64,000 nucleotides of DNA. Source: Streptomyces roseus (GTDB taxonomy: Bacteria > Actinomycetota > Actinomycetes > Streptomycetales > Streptomycetaceae). The stretch spans positions 62,001 to 126,000 of the forward strand of contig NZ_LFML01000126.1 of assembly GCF_001044425.1 (NCBI RefSeq), read 5' to 3'. The position numbers and the translations under genes were made by a program. Below the pieces are notes generated by a model. That model worked only from the letters and a program-made list of their open reading frames with translations. It was not told the origin of the DNA and made no database searches. Of this stretch, positions 17,589-25,678 are shown in pieces; position 1 is the first letter of the stretch; each line of letters starts with the position of its first letter.

Positions 17589-18434
17589 TCAGCTGGTGAG
17601 GTGGAAAACCCGGTCCCCCTGGCTCAAGCCGAACAGCTCCGCCGCGGAGCCGCCGCGGACCACCAGTTCGGCGAAGCCGACGCCGGAACTCCCGACGGTG
17701 ATCCCGGGTTCGCCCAGCGGGACGTCCGGGAGCCTGTCGTAGCAGCGGACCGTGACGCTGCGGCGCTCGCGCCGGTTGTGGACGGTCAGGTGGGCCGTGG
17801 CGCCGGTCCCCTCGTAGCCCGGCAGTTCCGCGGCGGGGCGGTCCAGCTTGCAGTTGCCGAAGTTGTCCACGACGGCGACCCGCACGTCCTGCGCGGCGAG
17901 GGACCGCACCGGTGCCGGCTCGGCGGGCACCGGGCGGCCGTCCGCCAGCCAGCGGGCCAGCAGCGGCACGTACCAGAGGCTGCGGAACTGGGTCCGCACC
18001 ATCTCCTCCACCTCGGCCGGAGCCAGATCGGCCCATCCGGCGGCGCCCGCCTCCAGCACCTCGCGCACATCGGTGACCTGGACCTCCGTCAGCCCCAGGT
18101 AGTTCGCCAGCGGGGCGAGGACCCGGTGGCTGAGGGTGGAGATGACCAGGTGCTGCCCGTGGCGGAAGTAGCAGAACGGCACGCCGTTGGGCCAGTGGCC
18201 GTCACGCGGGGCGATGTTGACCAGCACCACCAGGGGCTGCGTCGGCCCGCCGGTCAGGTCCGTGGAGCGGAGCAGGTCCAGCAGGGTGAGGGCGGCGGCG
18301 CCCTCCGGGTCCGGCCCGTCCAGCGGGACGACGGTGGGAGTGGCCCCGAAGAGCGCGGCGATCCGTGCGGACTGCCGGGCCAGCGCGTTGGGGTCCGCGC
18401 AGTCGGTGAGGGAGACGACCGGTACACGGGTCAT
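17589..18434 (-). CDS. SAM hydrolase/chlorinase-like (DUF62) protein
   Basis: A 281-residue protein. The C-terminal half matches the DUF62/SAM-hydroxide adenosyltransferase fold: VAVVDNFGNCKLD (near residue 190), a strand-rich middle, and VGSSGVGFAELVVRGGSAAE with LGLSQGDRV-like FGLSQGDRVF near the end. The N-terminal half is more diverged (SLTDCADPNALARQ where fluorinase-type enzymes have a TDxG-type motif), so the substrate cannot be stated. Known members hydrolyse or halogenate S-adenosylmethionine. The start is ATG 18434. A Met-rich leader peptide and an intrinsic terminator precede it, which fits a link to methionine metabolism. Confidence 0.6.
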   Translation of the reverse strand: MTRVPVVSLTDCADPNALARQSARIAALFGATPTVVPLDGPDPEGAAALTLLDLLRSTDLTGGPTQPLVVLVNIAPRDGHWPNGVPFCYFRHGQHLVISTLSHRVLAPLANYLGLTEVQVTDVREVLEAGAAGWADLAPAEVEEMVRTQFRSLWYVPLLARWLADGRPVPAEPAPVRSLAAQDVRVAVVDNFGNCKLDRPAAELPGYEGTGATAHLTVHNRRERRSVTVRCYDRLPDVPLGEPGITVGSSGVGFAELVVRGGSAAELFGLSQGDRVFHLTS

Positions 18435-18493
18435 GGCGGTTGTTCGCCTTCTGTCGGGGTCTGATGGGGGGCCGGATGACGGATCCGGGCAAC

Positions 18494-18523
18494 AAAAAAG
18501 GACCCTCCGATTCCGGAGGGTCC
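18494..18523 (-). terminator. Intrinsic terminator in the leader of the SAM-hydrolase-like gene
   Basis: On the minus strand, GGACCCTCCG AATC-type loop and its perfect 10-bp complement (18523-18500) are followed by six U residues (18499-18494). It sits between the Met-rich leader peptide and the structural gene. Intrinsic terminators with a U-tract are uncommon in Streptomyces, which fits an attenuator. The palindrome GCTTCGCTAGCGAAGC overlaps the leader stop codon and could take part in alternative pairing. Confidence 0.75.
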
Positions 18524-18550
18524 GTCGCATCTCGTGCGCACACGGCTTCG

Positions 18551-18616
18551 CTAGCGAAGCGCCTCCGAAGGCGGGGGCATCATTCGCATCATGGCGAGGT
18601 GGAAGGTGTGCTGCAT
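18551..18616 (-). CDS. Met-rich leader peptide (candidate attenuator uORF)
   Basis: A 21-codon frame from ATG 18616 to TAG at 18551 that ends MMRMMPPPSEALR. It has four Met in five codons followed by three Pro, an arrangement likely to stall ribosomes when charged Met-tRNA is scarce. There is no Shine-Dalgarno sequence upstream, and a possible -10 lies about nine bases before the ATG, so leaderless translation is likely. An internal ATG 18592 is also possible. The frame is followed by a hairpin over its stop and then a U-tract terminator before the SAM-hydrolase-like gene. Confidence 0.55.
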   Translation of the reverse strand: MQHTFHLAMMRMMPPPSEALR

Positions 18617-18625
18617 GGGCGGGAC

Positions 18626-18655
18626 GATAGCACCGCGCGGACGCACCGTGGACAA
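18626..18655 (-). promoter_or_regulatory. Possible promoter of the Met leader transcript
   Basis: On the minus strand, TTGTCC (18655-18650) and GCTATC (18631-18626) are 18 bases apart, about nine bases ahead of ATG 18616. The match is weak but the placement is sensible. Confidence 0.4.
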
Positions 18656-18979
18656 GCCGTCCAGAATGTGAAACGGGGCCATGGCCCCGGGCCACACTCA
18701 TGGCAGCCCCTGACTGGCTCGACGGCCGCGACGGCAGGGGCCGTCGCTGGTGCTCCTGCCGGAAGACGTCCGGTCCCACTCGGGCCCCAACCGGCAGGCC
18801 GCCGCCGAAGCGGCGGAACCAGCCGAAGCGCGCCGTCGCGGCGACATCGCCTGACCCGCTCTCGCGGCCGCGCGTTCACGCATGGCCTGGCTCCACCGGT
18901 TCACTTGCCGGCGGATCAGGATCCGGTACGAGACGCGCACCGACCTCCTCCGCCCCAGACACCTCACCTGCCGAGGCGT
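18656..18979. other. Intergenic, no gene recognised
   Basis: 324 bases between the Met-leader promoter and the GH16-like gene. The palindrome CGGGGCC-AT-GGCCCCG at 18674-18689 could be a terminator or operator. No protein-like frame was recognised. Confidence 0.4.
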
Positions 18980-19759
18980 CTACGGGCGGATGACGCGCAG
19001 GTAGGCCACCTCGTATGACATCGCCGATACGTCCCGGTCGGGGGCCGGGTGGTAGCGGCCGGCGCAGACAGAGAGGTTGACGATGAGATACGCGCGCCAG
19101 CGGCGACCCACCCCGCGCCGGTCGGCGAACACCTGTTTGCCGTTGACCCACCACACCACCGAGCGTGATCCGAACTCCACCTTGAGGTCCACCCAGCTGC
19201 CCGGGCCGACCGCCGGGTCGCGGTGGTAGTGAGAGCTGCCCTTCACGTGGTTGGACAACTCGAGGAGGTCGGGGTTGTCCGGGTGGTACTCGAAGACATC
19301 GATCTCGTTGTCGCCGTCCAGCCAGGTCCAGATCGCGGGCCAGGCCCCGAGTGCGGAGGGCAGGCGAACCCGGGACTCCAGCACGTCCCCGGTCCGCACC
19401 ATGAACCCTTCGCTGCTGCCCTCCGTGGTCAACAGCCCCGTGTTCCACTTGCCGTCGGGGCGGCGGGTGGCCCGAAAGGTTCCGGTGCGGCTGAAGGATG
19501 CGTCAGACACGAGGTAGTCGAGCTTGTTGTCGCCGGGATTGGTGGGTCCACCGTTCGGATAGGCCCAGGAACGTCCCGCGACCCACTGGGCAGTCGAGCC
19601 GAAGTCCGCCGTGAAGACCGGGACCGGGGCGCTCGCCCGGGTGCCGCCGACAGGTGCGGGTGCGGATCCTGGGGCGGGAGTCGGGTCGGGGGTTGAGGTG
19701 GGGGTTGAGGTGGGGCGTCCGAGGAGCCGTCGGATCCGGTCGAGAACTTGAGAGAGCAC
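18980..19759 (-). CDS. GH16-family glycoside hydrolase-like protein
   Basis: A 259-residue protein. After a Pro/Thr/Ser linker (residues about 18-48), a jelly-roll domain follows with the GH16 catalytic signature EIDVFE (the E-x-D-x-x-E core) in GDNEIDVFEYHPDN near residue 150. The flanking strands WPAIWTWLD and WWVNGKQVF fit beta-glucanase/agarase relatives that cut beta-1,3 or beta-1,4 glycans by a retaining mechanism. GTG 19759 is preferred, with GGAAGGAG just upstream. From there the N terminus (LSQVLDRIRRLLGRP) is amphipathic, not a classical signal peptide, which is odd for a GH16 enzyme. ATG 19807 is an alternative but also adds no signal. Confidence 0.75.
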   Translation of the reverse strand: MLSQVLDRIRRLLGRPTSTPTSTPDPTPAPGSAPAPVGGTRASAPVPVFTADFGSTAQWVAGRSWAYPNGGPTNPGDNKLDYLVSDASFSRTGTFRATRRPDGKWNTGLLTTEGSSEGFMVRTGDVLESRVRLPSALGAWPAIWTWLDGDNEIDVFEYHPDNPDLLELSNHVKGSSHYHRDPAVGPGSWVDLKVEFGSRSVVWWVNGKQVFADRRGVGRRWRAYLIVNLSVCAGRYHPAPDRDVSAMSYEVAYLRVIRP

Positions 19760-19807
19760 ATCGCTCCTTCCGGAGAACGCGAGCTCTTGCAGCATGCCCG
19801 CCTTCAC

Positions 19808-20413
19808 AGAAGCACATACCGGTCCACCGGTTTGTATTCAGACCGCCGCGGGGCGGAACCTGGTCACCGCTCATGTGTACGAGGAGGCCTGCTCTTGCCG
19901 TGTGCACGTGCGGTACGGCTCGGTCCGTAACCACGCCCGCCGTTCAGGGTCGCCGAGTACTTCCTCACGGCCGGTATCACCCCGAACCACGCCCCTCGCC
20001 GGCACGCGGTATCGCCGGCGTACGTCGCGCCCGTGGCGAGTGACTGCTGTTCCCGGCAGGACGCCTTACGGCTGGTCTGGTCCAGCCCGCAGGAAGTGGT
20101 CCTACGGGCCGTGCAGAGCGAGAGGCCGGACGGCAACGCGTGTTTCCGAAGCAGGCCCTCGCACACGTCGGGCACGTCCACTCGCCCCGACGAGCAGTCG
20201 GCTGCGCGTGGCCCGTCGTACGGATCCGCTGCGCGCGGAGCGGGCCGATCCGCTGCCCGGGCACCTCACCGAGACCCCCTGTCCCGCGCGGGATCCTCAG
20301 CCCGGTCCCGTTCACGCTGACCCGAGGGAACCAGAAAGCCCCCGTGGCGATCTATACCTGCGAGATCCGTTCGATACCCGTTCGAGATCCGTCAGTCTGC
20401 ACCGGAGTACGAA
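19808..20413. other. Intergenic, no gene recognised
   Basis: About 600 bases without a convincing gene on either strand. Just before the next gene, GAGATCCGT occurs twice (about 20361-20391, flanking TCGATACCCGTTC), possibly an operator. The promoter of the lipoprotein gene at 20414 should be here. Confidence 0.4.
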
Positions 20414-21520
20414 GTGAAACACCGTTCCGCCACGCTCTGCGCGGCCCTCGTCGTGTCCGTGGTCGCCGCGCTGTCCGGCTGCTCCAGCGAGGGAGATCCG
20501 GTTTCCTTCGCACCGAAGCAGTCGGCAAGGCCGGAGGAAAGCAAAGCCAGCGATGTCCTGATGCCGACGCACCCGCGCGAGTGGACGACGCAGCGGGAGC
20601 TGCCGGACGGGACCCGGGTGGTGCGCACCGACCTGGCAGGGCCGAAGTCCGGCTTCACCGGCCGGGTGTGGGCCTGGGTTCCGAAGCAGTACGGCAAGCC
20701 CGAGTACAAGGACAGTGCCTTCCCGGTGCTGATGGCGCTGCCAGGCGCCGTGGGATACCCGACGAACTATTTCTTCTCCAAGGAGTTCCGCCTCCAGGAA
20801 CGGATCGGGGAAGCTGCCGACAAGGGCGAGAGCCTGCCTTTCATCGTGGTCATGCCGGTGCTGAACGCGAACAAGGACACCTACTACGACGGCAGCGACA
20901 TACCGGGGCAGCCCAAGATGGGCACCTGGATCTCGGACGACGTCCCGGATCTGGTGCGGGAGAACTTCCGTACGTACGCCGACCCGAAGGGCTGGGGCTT
21001 CTTCGGCTCGTCCTCCGGCGGTTACGTGGGCATGAAGATGGTGCTCCAGTACCCCGAACGATTCAGCGTGGCGATCGCGGGCGGCCCGGACGCGGCACCC
21101 GATTCACCACTGTGGAACGGCCATCCGAAGGAGAAGCAGGAGAACAGTCCGGCTTGGCTGGCCGAAGAGTTGATCAGGAAGAGCAGCCCCACCCCGAGCA
21201 GCAGCCCCACGAGCGGCCTCAAGGGCACTCCCAAGAGCAGCCCGCCGAGCAGCCCGGCAAGCACCCCCGCGAGCGGGGCCACGGGCAGCCCCAAGAGCGC
21301 CTCCAAGGTCGCGATCTCCTTCCTCATGGGTACGAAGGAACCGAAGCAGGAGGTCGCAGCGCTGGAGAAGCTCCGCAAGGAGATCACCAAGGGGCCGATA
21401 GAGACCCGTGTGACGTCCTTCGAGGGCGGTCACGACGGGTACAAGTACACGGACACCCTGTTCAACGGTGACCTGAAGTGGATGAGCGACCGGATGCGCG
21501 GTCCGGTCGCCGCCAAGTGA
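20414..21520 (+). CDS. Secreted alpha/beta-hydrolase lipoprotein (esterase D/antigen 85-like)
   Basis: A 368-residue protein from GTG 20414. The signal peptide ends in the lipobox LSGC (Cys 23), so it should be lipid-anchored outside the membrane. The esterase-D-like fold has a nucleophile elbow GFFGSSSGGYVGM near residue 200 and a late His in EGGHDGYKYTD near 345. A low-complexity Ser/Pro/Thr/Lys insert (about residues 258-300, many S-P and S-T pairs) interrupts the fold before the last strands, which is unusual. Substrate unknown; acyl ester hydrolysis or mycolyltransferase-like transfer are the family options. Confidence 0.8.
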   Translation: MKHRSATLCAALVVSVVAALSGCSSEGDPVSFAPKQSARPEESKASDVLMPTHPREWTTQRELPDGTRVVRTDLAGPKSGFTGRVWAWVPKQYGKPEYKDSAFPVLMALPGAVGYPTNYFFSKEFRLQERIGEAADKGESLPFIVVMPVLNANKDTYYDGSDIPGQPKMGTWISDDVPDLVRENFRTYADPKGWGFFGSSSGGYVGMKMVLQYPERFSVAIAGGPDAAPDSPLWNGHPKEKQENSPAWLAEELIRKSSPTPSSSPTSGLKGTPKSSPPSSPASTPASGATGSPKSASKVAISFLMGTKEPKQEVAALEKLRKEITKGPIETRVTSFEGGHDGYKYTDTLFNGDLKWMSDRMRGPVAAK

Positions 21521-21715
21521 GCGTTGCCCGGGGCCTCGACCACTTCACCGCCGCACTCTTTCGGGGCGCCGCCTGCCGGACCTCCAGCGAGATCCAGGCC
21601 GTCGGGCGGCCCCCGCAGCATGCGGGGTGATGGGACGGTGATCTTCGGCCTGATGACCGCCGTGCCCCTTCTTCTCGCGCGATGGGGCGTTCGGGTGAAG
21701 GTCCGGGATCTCACG

Positions 21716-21925
21716 TCACGGCACCGTGCAGTCCGGTCCCCCCCGGAAGTCGAAGCTGCTGCGCACCGCGGGCCCCGGGTCCCCGGGGTGGTGGGCGGCC
21801 GGTGGTGGTGTGTCCGCCGCGTAGAGCAGGCTACGCAGGCCAGGGCGCAGGCATGCGATGCCGGGGACGGCGAGGACGGCTTCGGTGACTTTCCGGGTGA
21901 GGGCCGTGACCCGTTCGCTCTTCAC
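21716..21925 (-). CDS. Small Asp23-operon protein (N-terminal half-like)
   Basis: A 69-residue protein starting at GTG 21925, which overlaps the upstream stop by GTGA, with AGGAGACC as ribosome-binding site. The helix VTALTRKVTEAVLAVPGIAC and LRPGLRSLL resemble the VPGVxxLRPG segment seen in proteins of actinobacterial Asp23/Gls24 operons. The C terminus is Pro/Asp-rich. It is the third gene of a translationally coupled set; function unknown. Confidence 0.5.
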   Translation of the reverse strand: MKSERVTALTRKVTEAVLAVPGIACLRPGLRSLLYAADTPPPAAHHPGDPGPAVRSSFDFRGGPDCTVP

Positions 21926-22284
21926 GGCCTGGTCTCCTGTGGCTGGTTGGGGGGTTCGTGGAGGTCGGTGATGTTGATGTGCAGGTTTGCGATGGCCAGG
22001 CCGAGTCGGTACTGGGCAGCGCAGGCCAGACCTTCGCGTACCGCGCGGGTGGTGGCCTGCGGGTCGTGTCCGCAGGCGACGGTGATGCCGAGGCGGGCGG
22101 CGACGGGTCCGCGGGTGGGGCTGGTGCTGCTGCCGGGCGCGGCGATGCGGCAGCTCCCGGCCAGGACTCCTGGACGTCCAGGAAGCCGCGATTCAACCGT
22201 GCTGGCCGCGGCGAGGCGCGCGTCCGGCCACGCCACGTGACGAGCGGGGGCAGGCCCGCTCGGTGATTCAGACACCGGGATCAC
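21922..22284 (-). CDS. Asp23/Gls24-like protein
   Basis: A 120-residue protein from GTG 22284. Its second half, ARLGITVACGHDPQATTRAV, REGLACAAQYRLGLAIANLH, INITDLHEPP, follows the Asp23 pattern: a strand, a helix with R-E/A, then a V/I-x-V/I strand ending in DLH or DVR. Asp23 proteins are linked to cell-envelope stress. The first half is shorter and more divergent than in typical members. Both ends overlap neighbours by GTGA, indicating translational coupling. Confidence 0.5.
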   Translation of the reverse strand: MIPVSESPSGPAPARHVAWPDARLAAASTVESRLPGRPGVLAGSCRIAAPGSSTSPTRGPVAARLGITVACGHDPQATTRAVREGLACAAQYRLGLAIANLHINITDLHEPPNQPQETRP

Positions 22285-22484
22285 TCCTCGTGGGCGCCCT
22301 CCTCTCCTGTGGGCTCCTCACTCGCACGCCGCACTCTCGACGCATCGGCCGGAGGGTACCCATCCGCGCCGGTCCGAGACGCTTCTCCCGGGCGACGACC
22401 GTGCTCGTCCACCGCAGCACCCCGGTCCGGTACGGGCGGGGTCGCCTGCGGCTCCTGGTTCTGATCGCTTCGACTCGCATCCAC
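22281..22484 (-). CDS. Small hydrophilic protein at the head of the Asp23-like operon
   Basis: A 67-residue, charged, Pro/Glu-rich and probably disordered protein. The start is GTG 22484 with AGGAGG nine bases upstream; the stop overlaps the next start (GTGA). The overlap and ribosome-binding site are the main evidence that it is real. No family recognised. Confidence 0.45.
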   Translation of the reverse strand: MDASRSDQNQEPQATPPVPDRGAAVDEHGRRPGEASRTGADGYPPADASRVRRASEEPTGEEGAHEE

Positions 22485-22838
22485 GGCCTTCGACCTCCTG
22501 CGTCGACACGACACCTCACCGGGCCCGTACCCCGGGCACCCGACTTCACTCCCGGGACGTCCGGCACATCGGCGACACGACACCGCCGGGTCCCTGAGGC
22601 CCTCCTCGTCGCCGGTGACCTCAACGCAGGACACGCTGCGCACCCGCGGCCGCAACCGCGGCTCCGCCTCTACCTGGGCGAGTTTGGAAGTTCCTGATCG
22701 GATGGCCGTCCCAGGCGCACCTGCCGTCGGGACGGCGTCGGATTCCTACCGGGCGGGGTCGTCGATGCACGCGGCCTGGCGACGAGCCACCGCCCGACGG
22801 TGACGGTAGTGCCGGGTGGGGCGGGGTACACGTCAGGC
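22485..22838. other. Divergent intergenic region
   Basis: 354 bases between the Asp23-like operon and the PPK2 gene. It should contain both promoters. No clear operator was seen. Confidence 0.4.
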
Positions 22839-23867
22839 ATGAGTGTGCAGGACCGGCACGGGCCGGACGCCGAAGAGGGGCTACTCGCCGGCTTGAGTGT
22901 GGATGCGAGCCGGCCGGAGCAGCCGGTGTTGCTGGACGAATCGGGGAGGCCCATTCGAACGTGGCGGGAGAACTACCCCTACGACCGCAAGCTCGGCAGG
23001 GCCGAGTACGAGCGGGCGAAGCGGATCCTGCAGATCGAGCTGCTGAAGCTGCAGCGCTGGGTCAAGGAGACCGGAGCGCGGGTGGTGGTGATCTGCGAGG
23101 GCCGGGACGCGGCCGGCAAGGGCGGCACCATCCAGCGTTTCACCGAACGCCTCAACCCCCGCGGAGCCCACATCGTGGCCCTGGACAAGCCGAGCGAGCG
23201 GGAGGCCGGACAGTGGTACTTCCAGCGCTACATCGCCCACCTCCCCGGCCCTGGCGAGATCGTCTTTTTCGACCGCTCCTGGTACAACCGGGCCGGCGTG
23301 GAGAAGGTCATGGGCTTTTGCACCGACGGGCAGTACGAGCAGTTCCTCGTCCAGTGTCCGACCTTCGAGGACATGCTCGTCCAGGACGGCATCGTGCTGG
23401 TCAAGTTCTGGTTCTCGGTCTCCCGCGCCGAGCAGCGCACCCGCTTCGCGATACGCCAGGTCGACCCGGTGCGGCAGTGGAAACTCTCACCCACGGACTT
23501 GGCCTCGTTGGACCGGTGGGATGCCTACACCGCGGCCAAGGTGGAGATGTTCCGTGCCACCGACACGGCCCAGGCTCCCTGGACCGTGGTGAAGAGCAAC
23601 GACAAGCGGCGTGCGCGGCTGGAGGCGATGCGCAGTCTGCTGTGGCGTATCGACTACGCCAGCAAGGACGAGGCGGCGGTGGGCCGCCCGGATCCCTTGA
23701 TCGTGGGGACGGCAGACACCCTCCTGGAAGCCGGTGAGGACCCCGCGGTCCTTTCTCCCACGCCTTTGGCGGACCTGACCGGCGGGCCCGGCCACCACCC
23801 CGCCCCGCCTCCCGGCCCTTCGCCGGGCGGCACCCCGCGCGGCAGTGCCCAGCCCGGGTATCCGTAG
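22839..23867 (+). CDS. ppk2: Polyphosphate kinase 2
   Basis: A 342-residue PPK2 that transfers phosphate between polyphosphate and nucleotides. Walker A is CEGRDAAGKGGTIQRFTE (near residue 88), Walker B is EIVFFDRSWYNRAGVE, and the lid region is AEQRTRFAIRQVDPVRQWKL. These all match single-domain PPK2 enzymes. A Pro/Gly-rich tail of about 40 residues follows the catalytic domain. The start is ATG 22839 (MSVQDRHGPD). A decayed PPK2 fragment is present at 32.6 kb. Confidence 0.93.
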   Translation: MSVQDRHGPDAEEGLLAGLSVDASRPEQPVLLDESGRPIRTWRENYPYDRKLGRAEYERAKRILQIELLKLQRWVKETGARVVVICEGRDAAGKGGTIQRFTERLNPRGAHIVALDKPSEREAGQWYFQRYIAHLPGPGEIVFFDRSWYNRAGVEKVMGFCTDGQYEQFLVQCPTFEDMLVQDGIVLVKFWFSVSRAEQRTRFAIRQVDPVRQWKLSPTDLASLDRWDAYTAAKVEMFRATDTAQAPWTVVKSNDKRRARLEAMRSLLWRIDYASKDEAAVGRPDPLIVGTADTLLEAGEDPAVLSPTPLADLTGGPGHHPAPPPGPSPGGTPRGSAQPGYP

Positions 23868-24017
23868 TCGCGGTCTCGAACCACCCTGCGAGACTGCGTC
23901 CGGCGGTGCGCCGCTACATGAGCCTCGTGCTCCCGGGCAGGGGAGTTGACCCGGTGTCGGCCGGGCCGCTTGCTCATGCGCAAGGGAGTGTGCTTCTCCG
24001 GAGTGCAGGCGGGGGTG

Positions 24018-24866
24018 TTATTTGGCGATGATGGCGACTGGGGCGTCCCAGGTGCTGCGGTCGACGGTGAGGGTGACGCCGCCTCGGGTTTCGGTGCTGT
24101 TGGCTGCGTACTGGTGGGCGCGGCGGTGGTTGGTGTACAGGTTCGGGTCCCAGCGCCAGTCGTCGGTGGTGGTCTCGTTCTTGTCCCACAGGGCGTACCA
24201 GAGGATGGCGGGGAGGTCGCGACGGTTTGAGGCGGTGGCGACTGCGGCGGCGCTGCTGCTGGTGAACCCGTACATTCCCGGCCAGTAGCGCTGTGCGCGG
24301 ACAGCTGCGTCCCAGGCCCGGACGTAGGTGAGGACGGCGTCGAGGCAAGAGATGTCGGAGAGGTTGAAGGGTTCCATGTCCAGGTAGAGGGCGCTGCCTG
24401 GCTTCATGCCCAGGGCCGAGGCGTTGGCGACGGCGTCGTTGCCATTGGCGGTGCCGACGGTAGTGGCATTGGCTGCGGTGAACCGTTCCTGGTTGCTGCC
24501 GGTCTGGCAAGGTGGCTGGGCGCCTACGTAGAGCGGTACGAGTTTCCAGCCGGCCGCGTCCACTGACTTCACCCAGGACGGCGTCAGTTGCGGCTGGGCG
24601 CAGCCTCGGTTCTTTCCCCCGATGTAGACGGCTGCGCCACCGTAGAACTGGTCGGAGCGCCATGCCTTCATCGCGGTGAGGGAGGGAGCGGTGCAGGTGT
24701 CGAACACGCGCCCCGCGTAGAGGGAAGGGGGCAGGAGGCCGCGCCCGGAGACGGCGCCGCCGAAGGTCACGGCGTTGGCGCTGACCGCCACCGTCGCGGA
24801 CAGCGCCACCCCCGCGGCTACCCAGGTCAGGAAGCGTGCGCGCCGTGATCGGCGGTGCTCGGCCAC
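24018..24866 (-). CDS. Secreted DUF1906 (glycoside hydrolase-like) protein
   Basis: A 282-residue protein from GTG 24866, with GAGGGG upstream. The signal peptide has a basic start (AEHRRSRRARFLTW) and a hydrophobic core ending near VSANA (residue 31), so it is exported. The mature part fits DUF1906/Rv2525c-like TIM barrels: GRVFDTCTAPSLTAMKAW, YIGGKNRGCAQ, LVPLYVGAQ, ALYLDMEPF and PAILWYALWD. The acidic residues in YLDMEPF lie where GH25-like enzymes have catalytic residues. The substrate is not established; peptidoglycan is a common guess. Confidence 0.85.
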   Translation of the reverse strand: MAEHRRSRRARFLTWVAAGVALSATVAVSANAVTFGGAVSGRGLLPPSLYAGRVFDTCTAPSLTAMKAWRSDQFYGGAAVYIGGKNRGCAQPQLTPSWVKSVDAAGWKLVPLYVGAQPPCQTGSNQERFTAANATTVGTANGNDAVANASALGMKPGSALYLDMEPFNLSDISCLDAVLTYVRAWDAAVRAQRYWPGMYGFTSSSAAAVATASNRRDLPAILWYALWDKNETTTDDWRWDPNLYTNHRRAHQYAANSTETRGGVTLTVDRSTWDAPVAIIAK

Positions 24867-25267
24867 AGGTACCCCTCAGCTGATGCGAATCGTCGGTGCC
24901 GCAGGCCGTGCCAGGCCTGGCACCAGTTGTCCAGAGGACAGGGGCCCGTGCGGCGAGGTGATCCTAGTGCCACAGAAATCGGGCGGACGCGCGGGGCCGC
25001 CTTGCTGCCCCGCCTCGGGCCGGCGTGCCTGTCCTCATGCCGCGGGGCAGAGCTGTCGCACTGAAGCGAGATTCCGCTTTCTGCAAGCCGCTGACCGGGT
25101 AAACGGCGGCTCAGCCGCGTCGGCTACCTGGGCTTGCCGCACCGGATGACACGGCTGTAGGCAGAAGTCTGACGGGCACCAGGCCCTGCTGTTCACCCCG
25201 GCCGGGCCGGGCGGGGTGATGCTGTCGGCGACCGGCGCGGCAGGAACTCCTCGTGCCGCACATCGGG
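24867..25267. other. Intergenic, no intact gene
   Basis: About 400 bases between the DUF1906 start and the SDR remnant. The promoter of the DUF1906 gene should lie near its right side. No other feature recognised. Confidence 0.35.
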
Positions 25268-25485
25268 CGAGCTGCGCCGACCTTGGTGTCGCCCATGTCG
25301 GCGCGGCGGAAGAAGTCAGTGTCGGTGGGCCCCGGCATCAGGGCAGTGACTGTGACAGGGGTGTCTTTGAGCTCGTGCTGGGGAGCTTGAGCGAAGCACT
25401 GGAGGAACGACTTCGAGGCGTTGTAGACGGCCTGGAAGGAGCCCGGCATGGTCGAAGCGATGCAGGAGGTGATCAGCGACGACTC
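25268..25485 (-). pseudogene. SDR-family dehydrogenase fragment
   Basis: The minus strand reads LITSCIASTMPGSFQAVYNA then SKSFLQCFAQAPQHELKDT, VTVTALMPGPTDTDFF and DMGDTKVGA. This is the active-site to C-terminal region of a short-chain dehydrogenase, with the catalytic YxxxK as YNASK. An in-frame TGA lies just upstream and the expected C-terminal continuation is missing, so the gene has lost its cofactor-binding half and its end. Confidence 0.65.
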
Positions 25486-25678
25486 CCGTCATCGACGGCT
25501 ACACCCTGACCGGCACCGTTGGCCGCGGAACACGGGGGCACGCCACGTTTTGCTTGCTCCGCTGGTGGAGCCTCGCACAATGCCGCAGAGTTACCTGGTG
25601 TGAACACCTAGTCGCGTGTCGTGAGCGACATGCGTGACTGGTGCGTGGCCGACATGATCCATGCGGACGGAGCGCTTC

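Noticed and set aside
17400..18640. SAM or cobalamin riboswitch in the leaders of the sulfur module
   Set aside because: No conserved riboswitch core could be recognised; short Met- and Cys-containing frames with promoters and a terminator explain the leaders better.
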